Source of the DNA: Chitinophaga japonensis
GTDB lineage: Bacteria; Bacteroidota; Bacteroidia; Chitinophagales; Chitinophagaceae
Direction of reading: 5' to 3'
DNA length: 64,000 bases
NCBI RefSeq assembly: GCF_007830125.1
Contig: NZ_VLLG01000005.1
Location: forward strand, 372,001-436,000
Positions within the stretch are counted from its first letter, which is position 1. The number at the start of each line of letters is the position of its first letter. Shown here piece after piece: positions 42,588 through 51,150 of the stretch. A program made the translations under genes and the position numbers. Under the pieces are notes generated by a model that did not search any database, was not told where the DNA came from, and saw only the letters and a list, made by a program, of their open reading frames with translations.

Positions 42588-43769
42588 ATGATAAAAGCGT
42601 CAGTAGATAATAAGATCAAAAAGTTCAGACAACAACTGCTCTCTCCTATTTATGAATTCTTCAAGGACAGCCGGGCAGTAGGCATTGTATTGATCATTTG
42701 TACTATTATTTCGTTGGTAGCGGCTAATTCGCCCTACCAGGCGCAATACCTGCAGTTCTGGGCAACGGAAGTACACTCCCCGGACGGCTGGCACCTGCCC
42801 CATACCCTCCTGCACTGGATCAACGACGGCCTCATGGTCTTCTTCTTTTTCCTGGTGGGCATGGAAATAAAACGCGAGCTCACTGTAGGCGAGCTGTCCT
42901 CCATCCGCAAATCCATGCTACCGGCGCTGGCAGCGGTAGGCGGCATGGTATGCCCGGCGCTTATTTTTGTGGCCTTCAATGCCGGCACCGGTCATGTGCA
43001 TGGCTGGGGCATCCCGATGGCTACGGACATCGCTTTTTCGCTGGGCATCCTGTCCCTGGTAGGCAAGCGCGTGCCGGTAAACCTGAAGATATTCCTGATG
43101 GCCCTGGCCATTATTGACGACCTGGGCGCCATACTGGCCATCGCCCTCTTTTATACCGATCACCTGCAGATGCTTTACCTGCTGATCGGGGCCGGCATGC
43201 TGGCCCTGCTCATCGCCCTGAACCTGTTCAAGGTGCAGCGGCTCATCCTGTATATAATACCCGGTATTGTGCTGTGGTACTGCGTTTTCAATTCCGGTAT
43301 TCATGCCACTATCGCCGGTGTGCTGGTGGCTTTCTGCATCCCGCTGCCCAAAATATCGGCCTTTGTGCATAACCTGCACGACCCTGTGAACTTCCTGATC
43401 ATGCCCATATTTGCCCTGGCCAATACCGCCATCGTGTTCCCGGAAAACCTGGGACAGGCTTTCAGCTCCCATGTGAGCTACGGCATCCTGGCCGGGCTGG
43501 TGCTGGGCAAGCCCCTGGGCATCTTCCTGTTCTCCTTTGCAGCCACCCGGTTTAAACTGGCGGCATTGCCCCAGCAAACCACCTGGATGCAACTGCTGGG
43601 CGCGGGTATGATAGCGGGCATCGGCTTTACCATGTCCATCTTTATCTCTACCCTGGCCTATAAAGAAGCCGAGCTGCAGATCATCTCCAAGATGTCTGTG
43701 ATGGCCGCTTCCCTGCTGGCAGGGGTGGCCGGCTACCTGTTCCTGAAGCTGTTGAAGACCAAAGCGTGA
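42588..43769 (+). CDS. nhaA: Na+/H+ antiporter NhaA
   Basis: Inner-membrane antiporter that exports Na+ in exchange for H+. 393 residues with about twelve membrane segments. Key blocks are LVGMEIKRELTVGELSSIRK, GIPMATDIAFSLGILSLVGK, and the transport aspartate pair in LAIIDDLGAILAIALFYT. GIHATIAGVLVAFCIPL and FTMSIFISTLAYKE complete the pattern. Length is normal. It stands between the envelope group and two small outer-membrane proteins, with an inverted repeat just upstream. Confidence 0.97.
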   Translation: MIKASVDNKIKKFRQQLLSPIYEFFKDSRAVGIVLIICTIISLVAANSPYQAQYLQFWATEVHSPDGWHLPHTLLHWINDGLMVFFFFLVGMEIKRELTVGELSSIRKSMLPALAAVGGMVCPALIFVAFNAGTGHVHGWGIPMATDIAFSLGILSLVGKRVPVNLKIFLMALAIIDDLGAILAIALFYTDHLQMLYLLIGAGMLALLIALNLFKVQRLILYIIPGIVLWYCVFNSGIHATIAGVLVAFCIPLPKISAFVHNLHDPVNFLIMPIFALANTAIVFPENLGQAFSSHVSYGILAGLVLGKPLGIFLFSFAATRFKLAALPQQTTWMQLLGAGMIAGIGFTMSIFISTLAYKEAELQIISKMSVMAASLLAGVAGYLFLKLLKTKA

Positions 43770-43842
43770 TGGTACAGCAGATACGCTTGCAGGTAAATTT
43801 AAATATCTTGGCATTGTTATTGTGAAATATCCTTATACCACA

Positions 43843-44301
43843 ATGAACAAAATAATATTGCTAACCATACTGCTTTGGGCATTTATGCAGGATCTGCAAG
43901 CACAGTCTAAAGGCAATCCGCAGGTAGGTATCCGGCTGGGCTTACCGCTGGGGGCTACCGCCCGTTATTTTTTTGACGATGCCAATGCCGTGGAAGGCAT
44001 TGCCGGGATCTATAACCAGACTTTTACGGTAACGGGCTTATATGAACGTCATTTTGACCTGTCTGCCCTTACGGTGCCCGGCTTTGCCTGGTATGTGGGC
44101 GGCGGCGCCCACCTCGGTTCCCGGCGCATAGACGGGAACACCCGGTTTATTGCGGGCTTTGACGGCATAGCCGGCCTGGATTATACTTTTACAAATATTC
44201 CGCTGAACCTGAGCCTGGACTGGAAACCGGCCGTACATTTTACCACACCTTCAGACCTGGCTTCTTTTGCGGTATCCGTCAGGTATACGCTGAACAGGTG
44301 A
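43843..44301 (+). CDS. Small outer-membrane beta-barrel-like protein, paralogue 1
   Basis: A 152-residue protein from ATG 43843, with signal peptide IILLTILLWAFMQDLQAQ. The mature part is beta-rich and ends in aromatic strands: YVGGGAHLGSRR, IAGLDYTFTNIPLNLSLDWK, and SFAVSVRYTLNR. These strands and the ITNIPLNLSLDWKP-type pattern are shared with the next gene at 44461. It is predicted to be a short eight-stranded barrel in the outer membrane. Function unknown. Confidence 0.8.
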   Translation: MNKIILLTILLWAFMQDLQAQSKGNPQVGIRLGLPLGATARYFFDDANAVEGIAGIYNQTFTVTGLYERHFDLSALTVPGFAWYVGGGAHLGSRRIDGNTRFIAGFDGIAGLDYTFTNIPLNLSLDWKPAVHFTTPSDLASFAVSVRYTLNR

Positions 44302-44372
44302 TAGCACGCCAGGCGACGAACCATATAGCAAGGAACCATCAAACCACTTAACATTCAAACAATAACAAACAA

Positions 44373-44432
44373 ATGAAACCGAGCTTGCGAAACTCCCGCC
44401 GGGACAAATTCATGCGAGGTTCCATCTGGTAA
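44373..44432 (+). CDS. Possible 19-codon leader ORF between the two beta-barrel genes
   Basis: ATG 44373 opens a 19-residue basic peptide (MKPSLRNSRRDKFMRG and three more residues) that ends at TAA 44432, 28 nt before the next gene. It has no strong ribosome-binding signal. It may be a leader peptide, a small protein or chance. A similar GAGGTTCCAT segment (44415-44424) occurs as AAGGTTCCAT near 51123, also shortly before a beta-barrel-type gene. Confidence 0.25.
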   Translation: MKPSLRNSRRDKFMRGSIW

Positions 44433-44460
44433 CCAAGAAAAACAAATCAAATATTAACAG

Positions 44461-44979
44461 ATGAAAAGAGCGGCATTCTTACTGGGCTTATTTGCCCTGC
44501 TGACATTACAGGCAAGTGCGCAGCGGTCTCCTGCTAACTACGAGACGGCCCTGGGCGCCAGGACCAATCCCTGGATCATTGGCTTCACTATCAAGCATTT
44601 TATTAAGGGACCTCATGCCATTGAGGGCCTGGCGTTTACCAACTACGACAAACGCGCCAATGCCACCTTTACCGGCCTGTATGAATACCACTGGAATGTT
44701 TTCGGCCAGCGCGAATGGGTAATGTACGCCGGCGGCGGCGCCCATGTTGGCTTCTACGACAAGCGTGATTTTGACCGTGACCGCTGGGCGGACGATGGCT
44801 TTGATGACGGCACCTACTTTACTGCCGGTATGGACGGTATTATCGGGGTGGAGTACACCTTCAGGAACATTCCGCTGAACCTGAGCGCCGACCTGAAGCC
44901 CTACGTGAACTTCACCGGCGGGCACAACTTCTTCGGAGAGCAGATCGGTGGCTTTTCCGTGAGGTATACGTTCAAGTAA
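44461..44979 (+). CDS. Small outer-membrane beta-barrel-like protein, paralogue 2
   Basis: A 172-residue protein. The signal peptide MKRAAFLLGLFALLTLQASA is followed by a beta-rich region with HAIEGLAFTNYDKRANATFT, MYAGGGAHVGFYDK, GVEYTFRNIPLNLSADLKPY and the terminal GFSVRYTFK. It is clearly related to the gene at 43843 (shared GGGAH, YTF-NIPLNLS, SVRYT). A tandem duplication explains the pair. It has an acidic, Arg-rich insertion RDFDRDRWADDGFDDGTYF that the first copy lacks. Function unknown; a strong terminator follows. Confidence 0.82.
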   Translation: MKRAAFLLGLFALLTLQASAQRSPANYETALGARTNPWIIGFTIKHFIKGPHAIEGLAFTNYDKRANATFTGLYEYHWNVFGQREWVMYAGGGAHVGFYDKRDFDRDRWADDGFDDGTYFTAGMDGIIGVEYTFRNIPLNLSADLKPYVNFTGGHNFFGEQIGGFSVRYTFK

Positions 44980-44995
44980 GGAAAAAATAAAAAGC

Positions 44996-45039
44996 AAAAG
45001 CTGGTTGCCGCGAATATTCTCGAGGCAGCCGGCTTTTTG
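44996..45039 (+). terminator. Factor-independent terminator
   Basis: Arms 44996-45009 and 45024-45037 form a 14-bp stem with two G-U pairs, followed by TTTTTGTTTT. It ends the transcript of the beta-barrel gene pair. Confidence 0.85.
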
Positions 45040-45113
45040 TTTTATACCGGCCGCGCGTATGCCCTTTTATCGTATTTTTATATACTTGGCTGTAAAAAGA
45101 CCTGTATTAACGA

Positions 45114-46637
45114 ATGAAAATATTCTCTGCCGCACAGATCCGTGAAGCAGATGCTTATACCATCAGGCATGAGCCCATCAGCAGCCTGCAGTTGATGGAA
45201 AGGGCGGCCGGTGCCTGCGCCCAGTGGCTGTATGGCCACTTTGATGCCAGCCGGCCCTGCTATATTTTCTGCGGAATGGGCAACAATGGCGGAGACGGGC
45301 TGGTGATCGCCCGGCTGCTGCAGGATAAAGGCTACCAGGCTACTGCCTGCGTACTGCACCACAGCAGCAAGGCTTCTGCAGACCACCAGGCCAACCGGGA
45401 GGCCCTGGAGCGGCAGTATCCGCAAAGCCTATACGATATTCATGCGGTGACCGATTTCCCAGAGCTGCCCGCCGGCAGCATTATAGTAGACGCCATTTTC
45501 GGCACCGGCCTGAGCCGGCCAATAGAGGGCTGGATGACCGGCATCGTGCACAAGCTGAATGACCTGCAGGCCCGGCACACCGTTATTGCCATAGACCTGC
45601 CTTCCGGCCTGCTGGCCGACGCCTCTTCCGTGCTGATGCCCGTAGTGCACGCCCATCATACCCTGAGCTTCGAGGTGTACAAGCTGGCCCTGCTGATGCC
45701 GGAAAATGCCGCCCGCACCGGCCAGGTGTACATCCTGTCCATAGGCCTGCACCCGGCGTACCTTACGCAAACGCCTGCACGGTTCCATGTAACGGATGCC
45801 GCCATGATGCGCACCATTTACCAGCCCCGCCAGCCCTTTGCGCACAAGGGCACTTTTGGCCACGCACTGCTGGTGGCCGGGAGCTATGGTAAAATGGGCG
45901 CGGCCGTGCTGAGCGCCCAAGCCTGCCTGCATGCCGGCGTGGGGCTGCTCACCTGCCATGTGCCGCAGTGCGGCTACCTGGTAATGCAGATCAGCGCGCC
46001 CTGCGCCATGTGCATCACTGATCCGCAGGAAGCCTACAGCGCGCACTTTCACGAGGGGCTGTCCCCCGCGGAAGCGGTAAAGTACAAGACCATCGGCATT
46101 GGCCCCGGCCTGGGCACCGCCACGGCTACGGCCAAAGCGCTGGAGCTGCTGCTGGAGCAATACCAGCAGCCGGTGGTAATAGATGCGGACGCGCTCAATA
46201 TCATGGCCGCGTACCCGTTCCTGTTATCCCGCATACCGCCCGGTTCCCTGCTTACGCCGCATCCTAAGGAGTTTGAGCGTATATTTGGCAGCACCCGGAA
46301 TGACTTTGAACGGCTGGAGCGCTTGTCGCAGCAGGCCACGCAACTGCAGTTGTACATCCTGCTCAAAGGCCGGTACACCGCCATCGCCTGCCCGGATGGC
46401 GCGGTATATTTCAATGCTACGGGCAACCCCGGTATGGCTACCGGCGGCAGCGGCGATGTGCTTACCGGCATACTTACCGCCCTGCTGGCCCAGGGATATG
46501 CGCCCAAGGCAGCCGTGCTGCTGGGCGCTTACCTGCACGGACTGGCCGGCGATATCGCCGCTGCCCGCCTGTCGCAGGAGGCCATGACGGCCGAAACCAT
46601 TATCGATTGTTTGGGGCCCGCGTTCCTCCAACTTTAG
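45114..46637 (+). CDS. nnr: Bifunctional NAD(P)H-hydrate epimerase / ADP-dependent dehydratase
   Basis: Repairs hydrated NADH and NADPH. 507 residues: the N-terminal epimerase (about 1-215) has CGMGNNGGDGLVIARLL, DAIFGTGLSRPIEGW and VIAIDLPSGLLAD. The C-terminal ribokinase-like dehydratase (about 225-505) has KGTFGHALLVAGSYGKMGAA, VIDADALNIMA, LLTPHPKEFERIFG, and the ATP/ADP-binding GNPGMATGGSGDVLTGILTA. The fusion is the common bacterial form. No signal peptide; cytoplasmic. A possible minus-7 box TATACTTG (45081-45088) is one base off consensus. Confidence 0.95.
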   Translation: MKIFSAAQIREADAYTIRHEPISSLQLMERAAGACAQWLYGHFDASRPCYIFCGMGNNGGDGLVIARLLQDKGYQATACVLHHSSKASADHQANREALERQYPQSLYDIHAVTDFPELPAGSIIVDAIFGTGLSRPIEGWMTGIVHKLNDLQARHTVIAIDLPSGLLADASSVLMPVVHAHHTLSFEVYKLALLMPENAARTGQVYILSIGLHPAYLTQTPARFHVTDAAMMRTIYQPRQPFAHKGTFGHALLVAGSYGKMGAAVLSAQACLHAGVGLLTCHVPQCGYLVMQISAPCAMCITDPQEAYSAHFHEGLSPAEAVKYKTIGIGPGLGTATATAKALELLLEQYQQPVVIDADALNIMAAYPFLLSRIPPGSLLTPHPKEFERIFGSTRNDFERLERLSQQATQLQLYILLKGRYTAIACPDGAVYFNATGNPGMATGGSGDVLTGILTALLAQGYAPKAAVLLGAYLHGLAGDIAAARLSQEAMTAETIIDCLGPAFLQL

Positions 46638-46745
46638 AGAGCCGGTTCTGTCTGTACTTTGAGCCCTGAAACCCCTTATTGCTGAAGGCTTGCAGCGCAA
46701 AGCCCGCACAATAAATTGACATTAGCAAAATAAAACTGGAAACAC

Positions 46746-46753
46746 TATTTTTG
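46746..46753 (+). promoter_or_regulatory. Minus-7 box of the pyrophosphatase gene
   Basis: TATTTTTG exactly fits TAnnTTTG and ends 29 nt before ATG 46783. No clear minus-33 TTG at the right distance. Confidence 0.45.
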
Positions 46754-46782
46754 TCAACCTTGTATATTTTAAAATCGCTTAT

Positions 46783-48981
46783 ATGAGTATCGTATACCTC
46801 GTTCCATGTTTTGGATTAATTGCCTTACTGTTTACTGCACTAAGAAGCGCCTGGGTAGTACGCCAGGATGCCGGTAACGAAAGAATGACGGAGATCGCCA
46901 AACATATAGCCGAAGGCGCTATGGCATTCTTGAAAGCTGAATACAAAATACTGACCTACTTCGTAATAATCGCCGCATTGCTGCTGGGGTATATGGGCGC
47001 CTCTCATGAGAATTCCGACTGGACCATCGCCCTGGCCTTCATTATAGGGGCTGTATTTTCCGCCACCGCCGGTTTTATCGGCATGCGCATTGCCACCAAG
47101 GCCAATGTGCGCACGGCGCAGGCGGCCCGCAGCAGCCTGGCCAAGGCCCTGCAGGTGTCCTTTACGGGCGGTTCTGTAATGGGTATGGGAGTGGCCGGCC
47201 TGGCCGTACTGGGCCTGGGCGCGCTGTTCATCATCCTGAAAACCTATTTCGGCGCTGCCGCCAATACGCAGGAAATGATCAAGACCATCGAGGTGCTTAC
47301 GGGCTTCTCCCTCGGCGCTGAAAGCATTGCGCTGTTTGCCCGCGTAGGCGGCGGTATCTATACCAAGGCCGCCGATGTAGGCGCCGACCTGGTAGGTAAG
47401 GTGGAAGCCGGCATCCCGGAGGATGATCCGCGCAACCCCGCCACCATTGCGGATAACGTGGGCGACAACGTAGGCGATGTGGCCGGCATGGGCGCCGACC
47501 TGTTCGGCTCCTATGTAGCTACCGTGCTGGCTACCATGGTGCTGGGCGCTGAAACCCTGTCCGTGGACAACTTTGGGGGGATCGCTCCCATCCTGCTGCC
47601 GATGCTGATAGCCGGCATGGGCATTATCTTCTCTATCATTGGTACTTTCTTCGTTAAAATAAGCGATAAAGCGGGGCTGAAAACGGAAGTGGTGCAGAAA
47701 GCCCTGAATATGGGCAACTGGGGCTCCATTATACTGACAGCTATTGCCGTTTATTTCCTGGTACAATGGCTGCTGCCGGATGCCATGAGCCTGCGCGGCT
47801 ATGAATTTACCAAGAACGGCGTATTTGGCGCCATCGCGGTAGGCCTCGTAGTGGGCACCCTGATGAGCATCATCACGGAATACTACACGGCCATGGGCAA
47901 ACGCCCTGTGCGCTCCATCATCCGCCAGTCCGCCACCGGCCATGCCACCAACATCATCGGCGGCCTGTCTGTAGGTATGGAATCTACCCTGCTGCCCATA
48001 CTGGTGCTGGCAGGCGGCATTTATGGCTCTTATGCCTTTGCCGGCCTCTACGGCGTGGCAATTGCAGCCGCCGGCATGATGGCCACTACTGCCATGCAAC
48101 TGGCCATTGACGCCTTTGGCCCCATTGCGGACAATGCCGGCGGTATCGCTGAAATGAGCGAGCTGCCCAAGGACGTGCGCGAAAAAACGGACATCCTGGA
48201 CGCCGTAGGCAACACCACCGCCGCCACGGGTAAAGGCTTTGCCATTGCCTCCGCCGCCCTGACCGCGCTGGCCCTGTTTGCGGCCTTTGTGGGCATTGCA
48301 AAAATTGACAGCATAGACATCTATAAAGCCAATGTACTGGCTGGCCTGTTCGTGGGCGGCATGATTCCCTTCATCTTCTCCTCCCTGGCCATTGCTGCCG
48401 TGGGCCGCGCCGCCATGGCCATGGTAGAGGAAGTGCGCCGGCAGTTCCGCGAAATACCCGGCATTATGGAAGGCAAGGGAAAACCGGAATATGAGAAATG
48501 CGTGGCTATCTCCACCCAGGCTTCCATCCGGGAAATGCTGCTGCCCGGCGCCATTGCGCTGATCACGCCCCTGGCAGTAGGCTTCATCTTCGGCCCCGAG
48601 GTACTGGGCGGCATGCTGGCCGGCGCTACCGTAAGCGGCGTGTTAATGGGCATGTTCCAGAACAATGCCGGCGGCGCCTGGGACAATGCCAAAAAATCAT
48701 TTGAGAAAGGCGTGGAAATAAACGGTGAAACCTTCTATAAAAAATCGGAGCCGCACAAGGCCTCTGTTACCGGCGATACCGTAGGCGATCCCTTCAAGGA
48801 TACTTCCGGCCCTTCCATGAACATCCTGATCAAGCTGATGTCTATCGTGTCCCTGGTAATTGCGCCTACCCTGGCGGAACTGCACGGTAATGACACCACT
48901 GCGGCCGCCAGGCAGCAAAAGCACCCGGTAGAGCAGGTAGCGCAGCACCACCACCTTAAAGAGGCAGTAGTAAAGAAATGA
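46783..48981 (+). CDS. hppA: Membrane-bound ion-pumping pyrophosphatase
   Basis: Couples pyrophosphate hydrolysis to export of H+ and/or Na+. 732 residues with about sixteen membrane segments. The pyrophosphate-binding block is DVGADLVGKVEAGIPEDDPR, followed by NPATIADNVGDNVGDVAGMG. The GNTTAATGKGFAIASAAL block (about residue 470) has Ala where K+-independent enzymes have Lys, so the enzyme is probably K+-dependent. The ADLFGSYVAT segment has Gly at a position that is Glu in the strict Na+ pumps, so whether it pumps H+, Na+ or both cannot be settled by eye. A C-terminal His-rich tail (QVAQHHHLKEAVVKK) is present. Confidence 0.95.
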   Translation: MSIVYLVPCFGLIALLFTALRSAWVVRQDAGNERMTEIAKHIAEGAMAFLKAEYKILTYFVIIAALLLGYMGASHENSDWTIALAFIIGAVFSATAGFIGMRIATKANVRTAQAARSSLAKALQVSFTGGSVMGMGVAGLAVLGLGALFIILKTYFGAAANTQEMIKTIEVLTGFSLGAESIALFARVGGGIYTKAADVGADLVGKVEAGIPEDDPRNPATIADNVGDNVGDVAGMGADLFGSYVATVLATMVLGAETLSVDNFGGIAPILLPMLIAGMGIIFSIIGTFFVKISDKAGLKTEVVQKALNMGNWGSIILTAIAVYFLVQWLLPDAMSLRGYEFTKNGVFGAIAVGLVVGTLMSIITEYYTAMGKRPVRSIIRQSATGHATNIIGGLSVGMESTLLPILVLAGGIYGSYAFAGLYGVAIAAAGMMATTAMQLAIDAFGPIADNAGGIAEMSELPKDVREKTDILDAVGNTTAATGKGFAIASAALTALALFAAFVGIAKIDSIDIYKANVLAGLFVGGMIPFIFSSLAIAAVGRAAMAMVEEVRRQFREIPGIMEGKGKPEYEKCVAISTQASIREMLLPGAIALITPLAVGFIFGPEVLGGMLAGATVSGVLMGMFQNNAGGAWDNAKKSFEKGVEINGETFYKKSEPHKASVTGDTVGDPFKDTSGPSMNILIKLMSIVSLVIAPTLAELHGNDTTAAARQQKHPVEQVAQHHHLKEAVVKK

Positions 48982-48985
48982 TACC

Positions 48986-49026
48986 ATGTGCGGGTATGCA
49001 GGCAGCGTAGCTGCATATCCGCACAT
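48986..49026. repeat. 16-bp hairpin after hppA, made of the ATGTGCGGAT repeat
   Basis: ATGTGCGGGTATGCAG (48986-49001) and CTGCATATCCGCACAT (49011-49026) pair over 16 bp with one G-U and a 9-nt loop. It begins 4 nt after the hppA stop and ends just before the next promoter. It could protect the hppA mRNA 3' end or help stop transcription. The same ATGTGCGGATATGC core occurs in the larger repeat at 50830-50927. Confidence 0.55.
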
Positions 49027-49033
49027 TAATCTG

Positions 49034-49064
49034 TATCTTTGTACTGTAATGCAATTTATTACAG
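49034..49064 (+). promoter_or_regulatory. Promoter and operator of the YwnA-like Rrf2 gene
   Basis: TATCTTTG (49034-49041) is an exact minus-7 box. Directly after it lies the dyad CTGTAAT-N7-ATTACAG (49044-49064), ending 1 nt before ATG 49066. A dimeric regulator bound there would cover the start of transcription, so autorepression is likely. Confidence 0.6.
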
Positions 49065-49065
49065 A

Positions 49066-49479
49066 ATGATCAAAAGCAAATTCGCCATTTCCGTACATAT
49101 ACTGACCTTGCTGAGTATGAGCGAGGAGGAGTGGACGTCATCGGAGTATATTGCCGGCTCCATGAACGCCAACCCCGCGCTGGTGCGGAAAGAGCTGAGC
49201 GCCCTGCGGGCAGCCGGCCTGGTGGAAAGCAAAGAAGGGAAGAGCGGTGGCAGCCGCCTGCGCAAGCCAGCCTCGCAGATCCGCATGTCGGAAGTATTCC
49301 AGGCCGTAAAAGAGGACCACGTGTTCGGCTTCTCCCCTAACCTGCCCAATCCCCTGTGCCCCGTAGGAAAGGGCATTAATAACGCCCTGGACGACCTGTT
49401 CACCGAAATAGACCTGACCATCTACAACCGCCTGAAAAAAGTGACCCTGGCGGCATTCAGCAAGCAGTTCGTTTCCTGA
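49066..49479 (+). CDS. Rrf2-family transcriptional regulator (YwnA-like)
   Basis: A 137-residue winged-helix regulator from ATG 49066 (MIKSKFAISVHILTLLSMSE). The recognition region is SSEYIAGSMNANPALVRKEL, then the wing GKSGGSRLRKPASQIRMSEV. The downstream part NPLCPVGKGINNALDDLFTE is typical of the YwnA branch. It has only one cysteine in the loop where Fe-S-binding Rrf2 proteins have three, so a cluster is unlikely. Its promoter carries the dyad CTGTAAT-N7-ATTACAG. The signal and target genes are unknown; the gene stands alone. Confidence 0.9.
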   Translation: MIKSKFAISVHILTLLSMSEEEWTSSEYIAGSMNANPALVRKELSALRAAGLVESKEGKSGGSRLRKPASQIRMSEVFQAVKEDHVFGFSPNLPNPLCPVGKGINNALDDLFTEIDLTIYNRLKKVTLAAFSKQFVS

Positions 49480-49487
49480 ACGGCTCC

Positions 49488-50504
49488 TTATCCATCTGTT
49501 CTCCGGGACTTGCCGGGGCTAACGCCGAATTTTTTCCTGAAAGCGTTGCAGAAATGCTGGGGGGAAGAATAGCCCAGTTCCTCCGCTATGGCGGAGATGG
49601 GAGTATGTTGCTGCTGCAGCAACAATTCCCGGGCCTGTTCCAGGCGGTAGTCGTTCAGGTAGCCAAATACCGTGTTGTCAAATACTTTCTTGAAACCTGT
49701 TTTCAGCTTGAACTCGTTCAGCCCGGCCTGCCGGGACAGCTCCCGCAGGGAAGGCGGTTGCTGCACAGCGCCCAGCAGCAGCTCCCTTGCGTGGTAGATC
49801 TTGTCCCGGTCTGTAGCAGACAGCGGGGTTACCGCCTGCAGGCGGCCGCCCGGTGCGGACCGCTCGTATTGCTCACATTGCAGGGCCAGCAGTTCCAGCA
49901 CCTTGGACTGCAGGAACAGCTTTTTGATGCCGCCCTGGAACTGGCAGTGCCGGATCTCGTCCAGTACCCGCAGCATGCTGTGCGTGATCGGCTGGTTGCC
50001 ATACCTGTTCAGGAACACCAGCTTGTTGCCGGCCACGCGCTCTCCCAGGCGGTTCAGCACATCGCCGTTGTTTTCCGCCAGTTCCAGGAAGCGCTCTTTG
50101 GTAAGGCTCAGCCCTACCATTTCAATGCCGTCCTGTTTCTTTATTTCCGCCGCTTCCAGCAGCTCGGGATTATATACCAGGTTATGCTCCAGCGCATAGT
50201 AGTGGCAGCCGGACCTGCCGGGTAAATGAGCGATAAAATGTCCCTGCAGCACAAAATGCAGCGACACCAGCGTGGGTGATTCCGGCATTTCCGCCGCGAT
50301 GTGCAGGTTCTCATACACCTTTGCGCGGCCATAGCCTATATGCAGCCCGTCAAAATACAACTCCCGGTACCGGGCCTCCCCGAAAGCATATTTCATCTGC
50401 TTTTCCTCCTCTACAATAGTAGAGCTCTGCAACTCCTGTGCAGTCAGCAGCTTATCCTCCCGGAATAACTCCTTCCTGGAATCGTTCGTGACAATGAAGG
50501 GCAT
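49488..50504 (-). CDS. AraC-family (PchR-like) transcriptional regulator
   Basis: A 338-residue regulator starting at ATG 50504 (MPFIVTNDSRKELFREDKL). The N-terminal half is a ligand-binding or dimer domain (SLHFVLQGHFIAHLPG). The two C-terminal HTH units are LRELSRQAGLNEFKLKTGFK and ISAIAEELGYSSPQHFCNAF, then RKKFGVSPGK. PchR relatives often control siderophore or other iron-uptake genes, so regulation of the TonB operon at 51151 is possible but unproven. Divergent from the small ORF at 50614. Confidence 0.9.
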   Translation of the reverse strand: MPFIVTNDSRKELFREDKLLTAQELQSSTIVEEEKQMKYAFGEARYRELYFDGLHIGYGRAKVYENLHIAAEMPESPTLVSLHFVLQGHFIAHLPGRSGCHYYALEHNLVYNPELLEAAEIKKQDGIEMVGLSLTKERFLELAENNGDVLNRLGERVAGNKLVFLNRYGNQPITHSMLRVLDEIRHCQFQGGIKKLFLQSKVLELLALQCEQYERSAPGGRLQAVTPLSATDRDKIYHARELLLGAVQQPPSLRELSRQAGLNEFKLKTGFKKVFDNTVFGYLNDYRLEQARELLLQQQHTPISAIAEELGYSSPQHFCNAFRKKFGVSPGKSRRTDG

Positions 50505-50613
50505 AAAAAATCCGTTTAGTATAAATTTTAATCCTTTAAATGCAACAGTTTTTTGCAGGAACGGCCCAAATTTGTGCAAAAATATTCCGAAATACTTAAA
50601 AAAAGCCGTAACC

Positions 50614-50823
50614 ATGATAGGAATATTTAGGACCAACATCAACACCCTCCAGGATAAGGATAAGGTGATTGATGAGATCAGGGCCAACTTTAGCGTGGTA
50701 GCCTGCAGCGTGGATATTGACGACTGCGACAGGGTGCTGCGTATTGTAAGCCCCCAGTTGGGCGAAGAAGCCATTATAGCCTTTGTAAAGCGCCTGGGAT
50801 ATCATTGCGACCTGCTGGATTAA
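50614..50823 (+). CDS. Small heavy-metal-associated-fold-like protein without the CxxC site
   Basis: A 69-residue protein. MIGIFRTNINTLQDKDKVID, then DDCDRVLRIVSPQLGEEAII and KRLGYHCDLLD give the beta-alpha-beta-beta-alpha-beta pattern of HMA-type domains, in which the MxCxxC metal loop is replaced by TNINTLQDK. It could be a protein-interaction module rather than a metal carrier. It is divergent from the AraC gene with a 109-nt gap and followed by a large inverted repeat. Function unknown. Confidence 0.65.
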   Translation: MIGIFRTNINTLQDKDKVIDEIRANFSVVACSVDIDDCDRVLRIVSPQLGEEAIIAFVKRLGYHCDLLD

Positions 50824-50829
50824 ATTTTA

Positions 50830-50927
50830 ATGTGCAGATGTGCGGATATGCGGATGTGCAAATTTCTAAACCAATGTGCTCATTCGCTGCATGATCTGCA
50901 CATTTGCACATCCGCACATCTGCACAT
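50830..50927. repeat. Long inverted repeat of ATGTGCAG/ATGTGCGG units
   Basis: ATGTGCAGATGTGCGGAT (50830-50847) and its exact reverse complement (50910-50927) make 18-bp arms, and further octamer-like units (GATGTGCA, GATATGCG) fill the inside. The structure follows the small ORF and may end its transcript. The rest of 50928-51150 contains no gene I can support. Confidence 0.6.
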
Positions 50928-51150
50928 CAATCTCTCCTCCTCCAAAAATTTCACGCCCCAAATAGGGGTAGCCCCATCCTCCCCCGTCATATATTCGGAA
51001 CAATAAAATAATCCGGCCTTTCTAAAATAAATACAGTGGGGAGACCGTCTTACAAAGCACATATATATAAAATTTATATGAAACCGCGCGTATTGTAGCT
51101 AACTGGACTGGGATGTAAACGCAAGGTTCCATGAGACCTTTAAAAGATAA

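Noticed and set aside
46840..48099. 419-residue minus-strand ORF opposite hppA
   Set aside because: Antisense to a certain gene; rich in His, Gly and Gln with no domain. Produced by the biased codon use of the pyrophosphatase gene.
50880..51062. 60-residue minus-strand ORF in the gap before the TonB receptor
   Set aside because: It is composed of the GTGCAGATGTGCGG repeat in translation (Cys/Arg/Met runs), so it is repeat DNA and not a gene.
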